Origin: Klenkia soli
GTDB lineage: Bacteria; Actinomycetota; Actinomycetes; Mycobacteriales; Geodermatophilaceae
DNA length: 64,000 nt
NCBI RefSeq assembly: GCF_900103975.1
Contig: NZ_FNIR01000013.1
Coordinates: 87,856 to 151,855 of the forward strand
Direction of reading: 5' to 3'
Part shown: positions 57,394-64,000 of the stretch, piece by piece
Position numbering within the stretch: position 1 is the first letter of the stretch
Layout: each line of letters starts with the position of its first letter
Translations under genes and position numbers: made by a program
Notes under the pieces: model-generated
Database searches by the model: none
Seen by the model: only the letters and a program-made list of their open reading frames with translations
Told to the model about the DNA's origin: nothing

Positions 57394-58485
57394 TCAGCCC
57401 AGGGTCCAGAGCCGGGCCTCGCCGTCGCAGGTGCCGGCCACCAGGAACGTCCCGTCCCCGGCCGAGGCGACGGAGAGCGCGTCGCCCTCCCCGTCGCACA
57501 GCGCCACGGTGCGGGGGTCGTCGTCGCCGGTGACCGTCACGGTGGGGGAGTCCTGGTCCAGGAACGCGGTCACGACCGTGCCGTCCGCCGCCGCGACCCC
57601 GGCGACCCGGGTGCCCAGCTCGTCGCCGCCCACCGGCTGGTCGCCCAGCCGGACTCCGCCGTCCGGGTCGGCCACCAGCGGCTGCACCGCACCGGCGTCG
57701 TCGGTGGTGAGCCCCAGCAGCCGACCCTCGACCTCGGTCGGGTCGGCCGTCGGCTCGAGCTGGTCGTCCAGCGTCACCAGCCGCCCCGACGTGCGCCCGT
57801 CCGACGTCAGCAGGTCGAGCCCGGCCACTAGGTCGCCGTCGGCGGTGACCACCAGACCGACCAGGTCCAGCGAGGTCACGTCGTCCGCCCCCGGGTCGAC
57901 ATCGGCCGCGGCCTGCACCTCGCCGCTGGCCGGGTCGACCGAGAGCACCCGGGCCGCCGCGTCGTCGGGGTCCTCGGCGAGCAGGTGCACGACGTCGGCA
58001 CCCGCCGCGGCGAGGACCGCGAGCCCGCGCGGGGCGCTCTGCTGCGGATCGAGCGCGAGCGGACCGGCGGTGGTCCCGGCGACCGGCACCAGGCCGAGCA
58101 CCGGGTCGGTCGAGACGGGGTCCGCGCTGAGCACGACCGCCAGCGGCTCGCCGTCGACCAGCGCGACGTCGGTGGGCACCCCACCGGTCAGCCCGGTCAC
58201 CGAGGTGGGGGTGGTCACGGTCGACGACGGGGAGCCGATGAGCAGGACCGCGTACCCGTCGGCGTCCGCCACCACCCGGGCAGCGGTCACCTGCCCGGCC
58301 GAGGTGGCCAGGTCCACCTCGTCCACCACCGCCAGGTCCTCGGCGGAGGCGCCACCGGTGGTGCTCGTGGCGGCGGTGGTGGGACCGGACCCGGTCGACG
58401 ACGGGGCGGCGGCGTCCTCGGTGAAGGAGGTGCAGCCGGCCAGCGCGAGGACGGCGACCGGGGCGACCAGCCGGGAGGTACGCAC
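57394..58485 (-). CDS. Secreted lipoprotein with beta-propeller-like repeats
   Basis: Predicted 363 residues from GTG. The signal ends in the lipobox VLALAGCTS with Cys18 lipidated; a Thr/Ser/Gly-rich linker follows. The remaining 300 residues show repeated units with D-G-turns and Val-rich strands (VVLSADPVSTDPVLGLVPVA, VVTADGDLVAGLDLLTSDGR), which suggests a beta-propeller. Two Cys near the end could form a disulfide. Start is two bases after the stop of the upstream gene. Ligand unknown. Confidence 0.6.
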   Translation of the reverse strand: MRTSRLVAPVAVLALAGCTSFTEDAAAPSSTGSGPTTAATSTTGGASAEDLAVVDEVDLATSAGQVTAARVVADADGYAVLLIGSPSSTVTTPTSVTGLTGGVPTDVALVDGEPLAVVLSADPVSTDPVLGLVPVAGTTAGPLALDPQQSAPRGLAVLAAAGADVVHLLAEDPDDAAARVLSVDPASGEVQAAADVDPGADDVTSLDLVGLVVTADGDLVAGLDLLTSDGRTSGRLVTLDDQLEPTADPTEVEGRLLGLTTDDAGAVQPLVADPDGGVRLGDQPVGGDELGTRVAGVAAADGTVVTAFLDQDSPTVTVTGDDDPRTVALCDGEGDALSVASAGDGTFLVAGTCDGEARLWTLG

Positions 58486-58487
58486 GA

Positions 58488-59525
58488 TCAGTACGAGGTG
58501 GCGCCGCCGGCGCCCTCGGACGCCGGGACCTCCTCGCCGGCGGCCACCGGGCCGGGCGGGGTGCCGTCGCCGAAGGGCGAGCCGCCGAGCTCCTCGCGGT
58601 GGTGCGGGGTGAGCCAGCCCGAGGTGTCCGGGCCCACGGGCACGACCTGCGTCGGGTTGATGTCCTTGTGCACGATGTAGTAGTGCCGCTTGATCTGCGG
58701 GAAGTCGGTGGTGTCGCCGAACCCGGGGGTCTGGAACAGGTCGCGGGCGTAGGCCCACAGCACCGGCATCTCGGTCAGCTTCTGCCGGTTGCACTTGAAG
58801 TGGCCGTGGTAGACCGCGTCGAACCGCGCCAGGGTGGTGAACAGCCGGACGTCGGCCTCGGTGATCGTGTCGCCCATCAGGTAGCGGCGGGTCCCCAGCC
58901 GTTCGCCGACCCAGTCCAGTGCGGTGAACAGCCGGTCGTAGGCGCTGGCGTAGGACTCCTGGTCGCCGGCGAAGCCGCAGCGGTAGACCCCGTTGTTGAT
59001 CTCGGTGTAGACGCGCTTCATCACGTCGTCCATCTCGTCGCGCAGCGCCTCCGGGTAGAGGTCGGGTGCACCGTCGCGGTGGAACGCCGTCCACTCGGTG
59101 GAGAAGTCCAGCGTCATCTGGGCGAAGTCGTTGGTGACGACGGCCTTGGTCGGCAGGTCGACCATCGCCGGCACCGTGATGCCCCGCGGGTACTCGGGGT
59201 CGCGGGCGAAGAACGCCTCCTGCAGCCGCTCGTAGCCCAGCACCGGGTCGCGGCCGCCGGGGTCCAGGTCGAAGGTCCAGCTCCGCTCGTCGTGGGTCGG
59301 GCCGGTGATGCCCATCGAGAACGCTGACTCCAGGCCCAGCAGCCGGCGCACGATCGTGGCCCGGTTCGCCCACGGGCAGGCCCGGGCCACCACGAGCCGG
59401 TACCGGTCGGCCTCGACCGGCCAGCCCTGCGAGCCGTCGGCGAGGATCCGGTCCTCGATGTAGTTCGAGTCGCGTTCGAAGGACTTGCCGGGCTCCACGT
59501 AGCCCTTGTCGTTGCTCACGGTCAC
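58488..59525 (-). CDS. Glutathionyl-hydroquinone reductase-like GST (mycothiol-type)
   Basis: Predicted 345 residues. The N-terminal thioredoxin-like domain carries ARACPWANRA with catalytic Cys50, and the C-terminal helical domain has YEGYAGDQ-like elements (FAGDQESYASAYDRLFTALDW). YqjG/PcpF-type enzymes reduce glutathionyl-hydroquinones; in actinomycetes mycothiol takes the place of glutathione. It starts with GTG, and a second GTG two codons further is also possible. It is followed after two bases by the lipoprotein gene on the same strand. Confidence 0.88.
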   Translation of the reverse strand: MTVSNDKGYVEPGKSFERDSNYIEDRILADGSQGWPVEADRYRLVVARACPWANRATIVRRLLGLESAFSMGITGPTHDERSWTFDLDPGGRDPVLGYERLQEAFFARDPEYPRGITVPAMVDLPTKAVVTNDFAQMTLDFSTEWTAFHRDGAPDLYPEALRDEMDDVMKRVYTEINNGVYRCGFAGDQESYASAYDRLFTALDWVGERLGTRRYLMGDTITEADVRLFTTLARFDAVYHGHFKCNRQKLTEMPVLWAYARDLFQTPGFGDTTDFPQIKRHYYIVHKDINPTQVVPVGPDTSGWLTPHHREELGGSPFGDGTPPGPVAAGEEVPASEGAGGATSY

Positions 59526-59534
59526 CAGCCTCGC

Positions 59535-60494
59535 TCAGTCGGCGTCGGGCCGCTGGGCGAGGTGCTCCTCGCTGACCTCCCACAGCCGCTGCGCGTTGCC
59601 CGGGTCCAGAGCCCAGGCGCGGACGCCGTCGCGGGTCTGCTCGTCGTCGCCCACGGTGCGGGCCTCGGCGCAGTCCTCCAGGTAGTGCCCGCCGGTGGCG
59701 AACTCCGGGGCGACCGCGGCGACCAGGGTGGTGGCCGCGCCCTGCTGGGTGTCCTTGAAGGTGACCGTGCCCTCGCGCTGCGCCTTCTCCCACCCGTCGA
59801 TGACGTCCTGGGACACGTGCCGCTGCAGGTTGGTCATGATCCCGCCGGGCATCAGCGCGTTGGCCACGATGCCGTCGTCGGCCCAGCGCCGGGTGGCCTC
59901 GACGGCGAGCAGCACGTTGGCCGTCTTCGACTGGCCGTACGCCGACCACGGGTCGTACTCGCGGTCGGCGAAGTGGATGTCGTCGAAGACGACGGGGGAG
60001 CGCAGGTGGCCGGTGGAGGAGACCGACACGATGCGCGCGCCGTCGGTCGCCGCGGCCAGGGCGCCGTGCAGCCCGGTGGTCAGCGCGAAGTGCCCGAGGT
60101 GGTTGGTGGCGAACTGGGTCTCCCAGCCGCGGTCGGTCAGGGTGAGGGTCGGCAGGGCCATGACGCCGGCGTTGTTGACCAGCAGGTCCAGCGGGCCGTC
60201 CCAGTCGGCGACGAAGGCCGCGACGGAGTCCAGGTCGAGCAGGTCCAGCCGGGCGACCCGCAGCGTGGTGTTGCCGGTGCTGCCGACGACGTCCTGGGCG
60301 GCCGCCGCCCCCTGCGCGGGGTCGCGGACGGCGATGGTCACCTCGGCGCCGGCCGACGCCAGGGCGCGCACGGTCTCGACCCCGATGCCGGAGCCACCGC
60401 CGGTGACGACGGCCCGCTTCCCGGTGAGGTCGTGGCCGGCGACGACGTCGAGCGCGGTGCTGGTGGCGTCGAACTGCGTGGTGATCAAGGGCAT
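59535..60494 (-). CDS. Short-chain dehydrogenase (retinol dehydrogenase-like)
   Basis: Predicted 319 residues. TGGGSGIG (31-38), NNAGVM (107-112), Asn131, Ser160, Tyr186 and Lys190 (AYGQSK) are present. A longer N-terminal segment and the FATNHLGHFALT sequence are typical of the extended retinol dehydrogenase/light-dependent-protochlorophyllide-like SDR group. The stop lies nine bases before the GST-like gene, so both are probably co-transcribed. Substrate unknown. Confidence 0.85.
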   Translation of the reverse strand: MPLITTQFDATSTALDVVAGHDLTGKRAVVTGGGSGIGVETVRALASAGAEVTIAVRDPAQGAAAAQDVVGSTGNTTLRVARLDLLDLDSVAAFVADWDGPLDLLVNNAGVMALPTLTLTDRGWETQFATNHLGHFALTTGLHGALAAATDGARIVSVSSTGHLRSPVVFDDIHFADREYDPWSAYGQSKTANVLLAVEATRRWADDGIVANALMPGGIMTNLQRHVSQDVIDGWEKAQREGTVTFKDTQQGAATTLVAAVAPEFATGGHYLEDCAEARTVGDDEQTRDGVRAWALDPGNAQRLWEVSEEHLAQRPDAD

Positions 60495-60510
60495 GGCGCC
60501 ACTGTGCCCC

Positions 60511-61194
60511 TCAGCGGCCGAGGGCAACCGCGTGGGTCAGCCGCAGCGAGCCCGACAGCCAGACCAGGACGTCGTGCAGCCGCAGCGGGGTCGCCCCGGT
60601 CGTCGCGGACAGCGCGGCGAAGGCGGCCGCGTTGGCGCGCAGCTCGCGGTGCACGACGGCGTGCAGGTCGCTGTCGCCCTCCTCGAGGTGGGGCAGCAGC
60701 TGCAGCCGGGTCACCCGGTCCACGTGCGGGACGAGCTCCGGGTGCCGGTGGTGCAGGGCCGCGCTGACGTACGGGTAGAGCGGTTCGCGCTGGACCTCCC
60801 GCAACGCGGCACCGACCGTGCCGGGTTCGCCGAGCACGGACAGCTCGTCGTCGGGCAGGTGCCCGAACGGCCGGCCCGCGGCCCGGTCGACCGCGGCGTC
60901 CACCGTCGGCCGGAGCCGGGCGAGCGCGTCGGCGACGGCGGCGTGGCCGGCTGGGTCCAGCCGGCCGTGCAGCCCCTCGGCGGCCAGCAGGTCGTCGTCG
61001 TCGGTGCCGGTCGGCAGCTCGTCGGACCGGGCCCAGCCGAAGGCGGGGACGTCGACCCACCGGCCGGTGCGGGTCCCGGGCGGGCGGAACCACAGCGGTC
61101 GCCGGCCGTGCTGGTACCCGCGGACGGCGGCCACCGCCACGTCGGCCGGGATGGGTCCGGGTCCGGCGCTGGGCAGGTGGAGCGGCTCGGTCAC
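60511..61194 (-). CDS. Uncharacterised protein, possibly DUF6308-like
   Basis: Predicted 227 residues from GTG. No signal peptide or membrane helix. Conserved-looking segments are GYQHGRRPLWFRPPGT, VDVPAFGWARSDELPTG and LRLHDVLVWLSGSLRLT. This resembles a family I remember as DUF6308 in actinomycetes, with no assigned function. It ends 16 bases before the SDR gene on the same strand. Confidence 0.45.
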   Translation of the reverse strand: MTEPLHLPSAGPGPIPADVAVAAVRGYQHGRRPLWFRPPGTRTGRWVDVPAFGWARSDELPTGTDDDDLLAAEGLHGRLDPAGHAAVADALARLRPTVDAAVDRAAGRPFGHLPDDELSVLGEPGTVGAALREVQREPLYPYVSAALHHRHPELVPHVDRVTRLQLLPHLEEGDSDLHAVVHRELRANAAAFAALSATTGATPLRLHDVLVWLSGSLRLTHAVALGR

Positions 61195-61222
61195 CGGCCG
61201 ATGATCCCGCCCGGGGTGCACG

Positions 61223-62038
61223 TCATCGCCCGGCCTCGACCTCACCGCGCTCGGCGGCCAGCAGGTCCTTGCTGCGGACCAGGCGCAGCAGGGTGACCAC
61301 CAGCAGACCGCCGGCCATGTTGGCCAGCACGGTGTACCAGAGCCAGGCCAGCCAGGCGCCGTACCCGAACGGCGCTCCGGAGTGCAGGGCCGCGAACACC
61401 AGCAGCGAGTCCAGCACCGAGTGGAACAGCTGCAGCCCGGCGAGCAGGAACGCCCCGGCCACGGCGGCGACGATCTTGGCGCCGTCGGACTCCGTGCCGT
61501 GCTGCATGCGGGTCATCAGGGTGAGCGCGGCACCGGCGAGCACACCCAGGCAGACCGACTGCAGGTCCAGCGGGGCGGTCACGAAGTGCGTCCCCGCCTC
61601 GACCGCGGTCGCCCGCAGGTCGGGGAAGGCGCGCACCACCAGCCACATGATGAGCCAGCCGCCCACGAGGTTGGCGGCGAACGTCCCGGCCCAGAACTTC
61701 ACGAGCTGGACCGGGCTCGCCCGCTTGGCGACAACGGCGGTGACCGGCACCAGGAAGCCCTCGGTGAACAGCTCGCTGCGGGCCAGCAGGAGGGCGATGA
61801 AGCCGATGCTGAAGGCCAGCCCGGCCAGCAGGTGGCTGCCGGTCTCGGCGAGCACCGCCAGGTAGGCCAGCACGCCGGTGCCGACCTCGAGACCGCCGGC
61901 CAGGCCGGTGGTCAGCACCTCCCGCCAGCTGCGGTGCAGCCGCTGGGCACCCTCGCTGACGATCAGGTCGAAGGCGTCGCCGACCTGGTCCTCGACGGGT
62001 GCGTCCCCGTCGCCGAGCTCGCTGCGGGTGTCGCTCAT
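61223..62038 (-). CDS. Formate/nitrite transporter (FNT)-family channel
   Basis: Predicted 271 residues with six transmembrane helices and cytoplasmic ends. The FNT signature is visible as LLARSELFTEGFLVPVTAV in the second helix region and KFWAGTFAANLVGGWLIMWL in the third. The N-terminal 35 residues are acidic (ELGDGDAPVEDQVGDAFD), typical of the YfdC-like subgroup. FNT proteins form pentamers that pass formate, nitrite, hydrosulfide or other small anions. GAGGAGC precedes the ATG. Confidence 0.88.
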   Translation of the reverse strand: MSDTRSELGDGDAPVEDQVGDAFDLIVSEGAQRLHRSWREVLTTGLAGGLEVGTGVLAYLAVLAETGSHLLAGLAFSIGFIALLLARSELFTEGFLVPVTAVVAKRASPVQLVKFWAGTFAANLVGGWLIMWLVVRAFPDLRATAVEAGTHFVTAPLDLQSVCLGVLAGAALTLMTRMQHGTESDGAKIVAAVAGAFLLAGLQLFHSVLDSLLVFAALHSGAPFGYGAWLAWLWYTVLANMAGGLLVVTLLRLVRSKDLLAAERGEVEAGR

Positions 62039-62100
62039 GGGTGCTCCTCGGGGTCAGCCGAGTGTGCGCGCCGGTTCCGGTTCCTGCCGGACTCGCAGGA

Positions 62101-62415
62101 TCAGGGGGTGGCGTCCTGCACGTCGAAGTGCACCATCGTCGCGCCGCCCGAGGCGAAGGTGGCGACGTCGGCGCCCGCGGCCCGGCCGGCCTCCGAGGAC
62201 ATGCCGGAACCCATCGCCTCGGCGGACTCGAAGTCCAGCTCGGCGACCAGGTAGGCCGGGCACGGCGACCCGTCCATGGTCTCGGCGTGCCCGGTGGAGA
62301 ACCGGACCAGCCCGGGGATGGCCTGCGCCAGGCCGGTGTGCACGTCGCGGTAGTGCGCGTCGAAGGCGGCCGGGTCGGTGGGCTGGCCGTAGGTGACGAG
62401 CAGGCGGTGGGTCAT
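62101..62415 (-). CDS. EthD-family dimeric alpha-beta barrel protein
   Basis: Predicted 104 residues of ferredoxin-like fold. YGQPTDPAAFDAHYRDVHTG near the start and PAYLVAELDFESAEAM in the middle are typical of EthD proteins, small dimers that occur in ether-oxidation and other degradation operons. A GGAGGC ribosome site precedes the ATG. The C-terminus FASGGATMVHFDVQD completes the fold. Confidence 0.8.
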   Translation of the reverse strand: MTHRLLVTYGQPTDPAAFDAHYRDVHTGLAQAIPGLVRFSTGHAETMDGSPCPAYLVAELDFESAEAMGSGMSSEAGRAAGADVATFASGGATMVHFDVQDATP

Positions 62416-62473
62416 GGGGTGCCTCCGGGGTCGCCCCGGGCCGCGGTGCCCGGGAGCCCCATCAGACCACGGT

Positions 62474-63478
62474 TCAGGAGCGGCGGCGGAGCAGCGCGGT
62501 GGCCCCCGCCAGCAGCCCGGCGCCGGCGACCGCGGCCACCGTGCCGTGGTACCGGCTGGCCCAGATCTGGGCGTCCCAGGTCCACTGCTGGTCGGAGAAC
62601 CGGCCCTCGGCACCGAAGTCCCGACCACCCGCACCGTCGGCCGGCTCGTAGAGGTTCACCGGGTCGTCGGCCGAGGCGTCGACCTCGGTGAGCTGGCCGT
62701 CGACACCCGTGCGGGACAGGTACCAGTCCATGAACTGCGGCCACACCTCGGCGCCCAGCACGGTGTAGACCGTCGGGCTGCCGATCCACCAGGCCCGCCG
62801 GCGCGGGTGCTCGGCGGCGTGCACCATCGCCCTGCCCATCAGCTCGGGGGCGTAGATCGGGGCGACCGGCTGCGGGCGCTTGGGCATCTTGTTCAGCACC
62901 CAGCTGAACTGCGGCGTGTTCACCCCGGGGAGGTCGACCCGGGTGATGTGCACGTCGCTGCCCTCGGCCTTGAGCTCGGTGAGCACCGACTCGGTGAACC
63001 CCTTCACCGCGTGCTTGGCGCCGCAGTAGGCGCTCTGCAGCGGGATGCCGCGACGGCCCAGCGCCGACCCGGTCTGCACGATGACGCCGCGGTCGCGGGG
63101 GCGCATGCGCCTCAGCGCAGCCATGGTGCCGTGCACGAAGCCCAGGTAGCTGACCTGCGTGACCCGGGCGTACTCGGCCGGGGTCAGCTCGTGGAACGGG
63201 GCGAACGCGGCGGTGAAGGCGACGTTGACCCAGATGTCGATCTCGCCCAGCTCGGCCTCGACCCGGGTCGCCGCGGCCTCGACCGCGTCGGCGTCGGCGA
63301 CGTCGACCGGGACGACCAGCGCGGTGCCCCCGGCCGCCCGGACCTCGTCGGCCGCGGCGGCCAGGCCGACCTCGCCGCGGGCGAGGAGGGCGACCCGGTC
63401 ACCGCGGCGGGCGAACTCGACCGCGGTGGCCCGGCCGATGCCCCCGCTGGCTCCGGTGACGACGACGGTTCGTGGCAT
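62474..63478 (-). CDS. Membrane-anchored short-chain dehydrogenase
   Basis: Predicted 334 residues. The SDR core has TGASGGIG (8-15), VNVA instead of NNAG (84-87), Ser138, Tyr151 and Lys155 (YCGAK). A C-terminal extension of about 100 residues follows, with one transmembrane helix at about 306-325 (TVAAVAGAGLLAGATALL) and a basic end, so the enzyme is bound to the membrane. Similar long SDRs with C-terminal helices are common in actinobacteria, often near lipid genes. It lies 58 bases upstream of the EthD gene on the same strand. Confidence 0.83.
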   Translation of the reverse strand: MPRTVVVTGASGGIGRATAVEFARRGDRVALLARGEVGLAAAADEVRAAGGTALVVPVDVADADAVEAAATRVEAELGEIDIWVNVAFTAAFAPFHELTPAEYARVTQVSYLGFVHGTMAALRRMRPRDRGVIVQTGSALGRRGIPLQSAYCGAKHAVKGFTESVLTELKAEGSDVHITRVDLPGVNTPQFSWVLNKMPKRPQPVAPIYAPELMGRAMVHAAEHPRRRAWWIGSPTVYTVLGAEVWPQFMDWYLSRTGVDGQLTEVDASADDPVNLYEPADGAGGRDFGAEGRFSDQQWTWDAQIWASRYHGTVAAVAGAGLLAGATALLRRRS

Positions 63479-63525
63479 GCGGGGTCTCCTGCGGTCGGGC
63501 GGGCGTGGAGCTGGTGCCTACCCGG

Positions 63526-63552
63526 CCGCAGGGGGGCCTCATGCCCCTGCGG
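63526..63552 (-). terminator. Terminator hairpin of the ctaD gene
   Basis: ccgcagggg (63526-63534) and cccctgcgg (63544-63552) form a 9-base stem with a 9-base loop directly after the ctaD stop at 63553. Without a T-tract, as usual in this group. It separates ctaD from the membrane SDR gene. Confidence 0.65.
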
Positions 63553-64000
63553 TCAGAAGGGATCCGGGTCGTTGGCCCCGGCGCGCTGGCCGGTGCCGTC
63601 GAGGGCCTCGCTGGCGTAGGGGCCGTGCTTCTTGCCGGCGTGGGCTTCGGCTTCGAGGCGGTCACGCAGGTGGGGGTAGTGCAGCTCGAAGGCGGGGCGT
63701 TCGGAGCGGATGCGGGGGATCTCGATGAAGTTGTGCCGCGGCGGGGGGGACGAGGTGGCCCACTCCAGGGAGTTGCCGTGGCCCCAGGGGTCATCGCGCA
63801 GGGCGAGCTGCCCGTACTTCCAGGACTTCACCACGTTGTACAGGAACGGGATGGTGGAGGCCCCGAGGATGAAGGACCCGATGGTGGAGATCGTGTTCAG
63901 CGTGGTGAACCCGTCCGTGGGCAGGTAGTCGGCGTAGCGGCGGGGCATGCCCTCGTTGCCCAGCCAGTGCTGGACCAGGAACGTGGTGTGGAACCCGATG
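63553..64000 (-). CDS. ctaD: Cytochrome c oxidase subunit I, C-terminal part
   Basis: Partial gene; the frame is open at the right window edge, so only about the last 149 residues are seen. The segment [20 protein letters not shown], followed by ADYLPTDGF and [18 protein letters not shown], is the conserved end of CtaD after the last heme-copper helices. The C-terminal tail is hydrophilic, with [20 protein letters not shown]. CtaD carries heme a, heme a3 and CuB and reduces oxygen in the aa3 oxidase. It completes the aerobic respiratory chain to which the two NDH-2-type proteins would feed electrons. Confidence 0.93.
   Translation of the reverse strand, partial: IGFHTTFLVQHWLGNEGMPRRYADYLPTDGFTTLNTISTIGSFILGASTIPFLYNVVKSWKYGQLALRDDPWGHGNSLEWATSSPPPRHNFIEIPRIRSERPAFELHYPHLRDRLEAEAHAGKKHGPYASEALDGTGQRAGANDPDPF

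Noticed and set aside
1..64000. CRISPR arrays, insertion sequences, tRNA or rRNA genes, prophage genes.
   Set aside because: No regularly spaced repeats, transposase motifs (DDE or HUH), integrase motifs or tRNA-like cloverleaf or rRNA sequence was seen on either strand.

Overview
The window is very GC-rich DNA (roughly three quarters G+C by eye). It is densely packed, starts many genes with GTG, and joins many adjacent genes by 4-base start/stop overlaps. Together with mycothiol-type redox genes, DUF1206 membrane proteins, a TCGAAC-type LexA site and a CtaD oxidase, this points to the chromosome of an actinomycete. A member of the Geodermatophilaceae (Geodermatophilus, Blastococcus, Modestobacter) is my best guess, but that is inference. 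I saw no tRNA or rRNA genes, insertion sequences, prophage genes or CRISPR arrays, and no gene-free stretch longer than 300 bases.

Layout, left to right. 1-7.2 kb: the 3' part of a PucR-type regulator, a membrane-anchored sigma-like protein, an aldo/keto reductase, a type II NADH dehydrogenase-like flavoprotein, a lipoprotein, a DsbA-like mycothiol-type enzyme and the barrel-less remnant of an amidohydrolase. 7.3-11.8 kb: a seven-gene minus-strand catabolic operon headed by a beta-keto acid cleavage enzyme. 11.8-19 kb: ndh, a multidomain blue-light/c-di-GMP protein (EAL-DICT-LOV-GGDEF), two membrane proteins and a DEAD-box RNA helicase. 19-26 kb: two MFS transporters and three regulator/enzyme pairs (AraC-like, LysR, MarR), the MarR pair having a clear double operator.

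26-35 kb: an acyl-CoA catabolic block made of an SDR, a tandem TetR protein, a CoA ligase, an NTF2-like protein and two crotonases, followed by a GMC oxidoreductase/aldehyde dehydrogenase pair with a palindromic operator. 35-39 kb: a lipoprotein, a small membrane protein, a MetE-like methyltransferase, a STAS protein and an HSL-type esterase. 39.4-46.4 kb: a complete LivFGHMK-type ABC import operon with an acyl-CoA synthetase gene embedded in it, which suggests import of a carboxylic acid followed by CoA activation. 46.5-51 kb: a DinB-like polymerase with a LexA-box candidate, two DUF1206 proteins, small membrane proteins and a 33-residue zinc-finger microprotein.

51-57 kb: an amine-use locus in which a copper/TPQ amine oxidase and an APC permease diverge from a second APC permease and an IclR-like regulator. 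57-64 kb: a lipoprotein, a glutathionyl-hydroquinone-reductase-like enzyme, two SDRs, a formate/nitrite-family channel, a ferredoxin-like small protein and the C-terminal end of cytochrome c oxidase subunit I.

The overall picture is the accessory catabolism of a soil or rock-dwelling aerobe. It has several separately regulated modules for organic acids, amines and alcohols, feeding CoA esters and NADH into a respiratory chain (two NDH-2-type proteins and a CtaD oxidase). The most unusual items are the light-sensing c-di-GMP protein, the seven-gene BKACE operon, the RanBP2-type microprotein, the tandem TetR protein and the two crotonases that both lack the canonical catalytic glutamates. All family assignments come from reading sequence motifs; no database search was possible.
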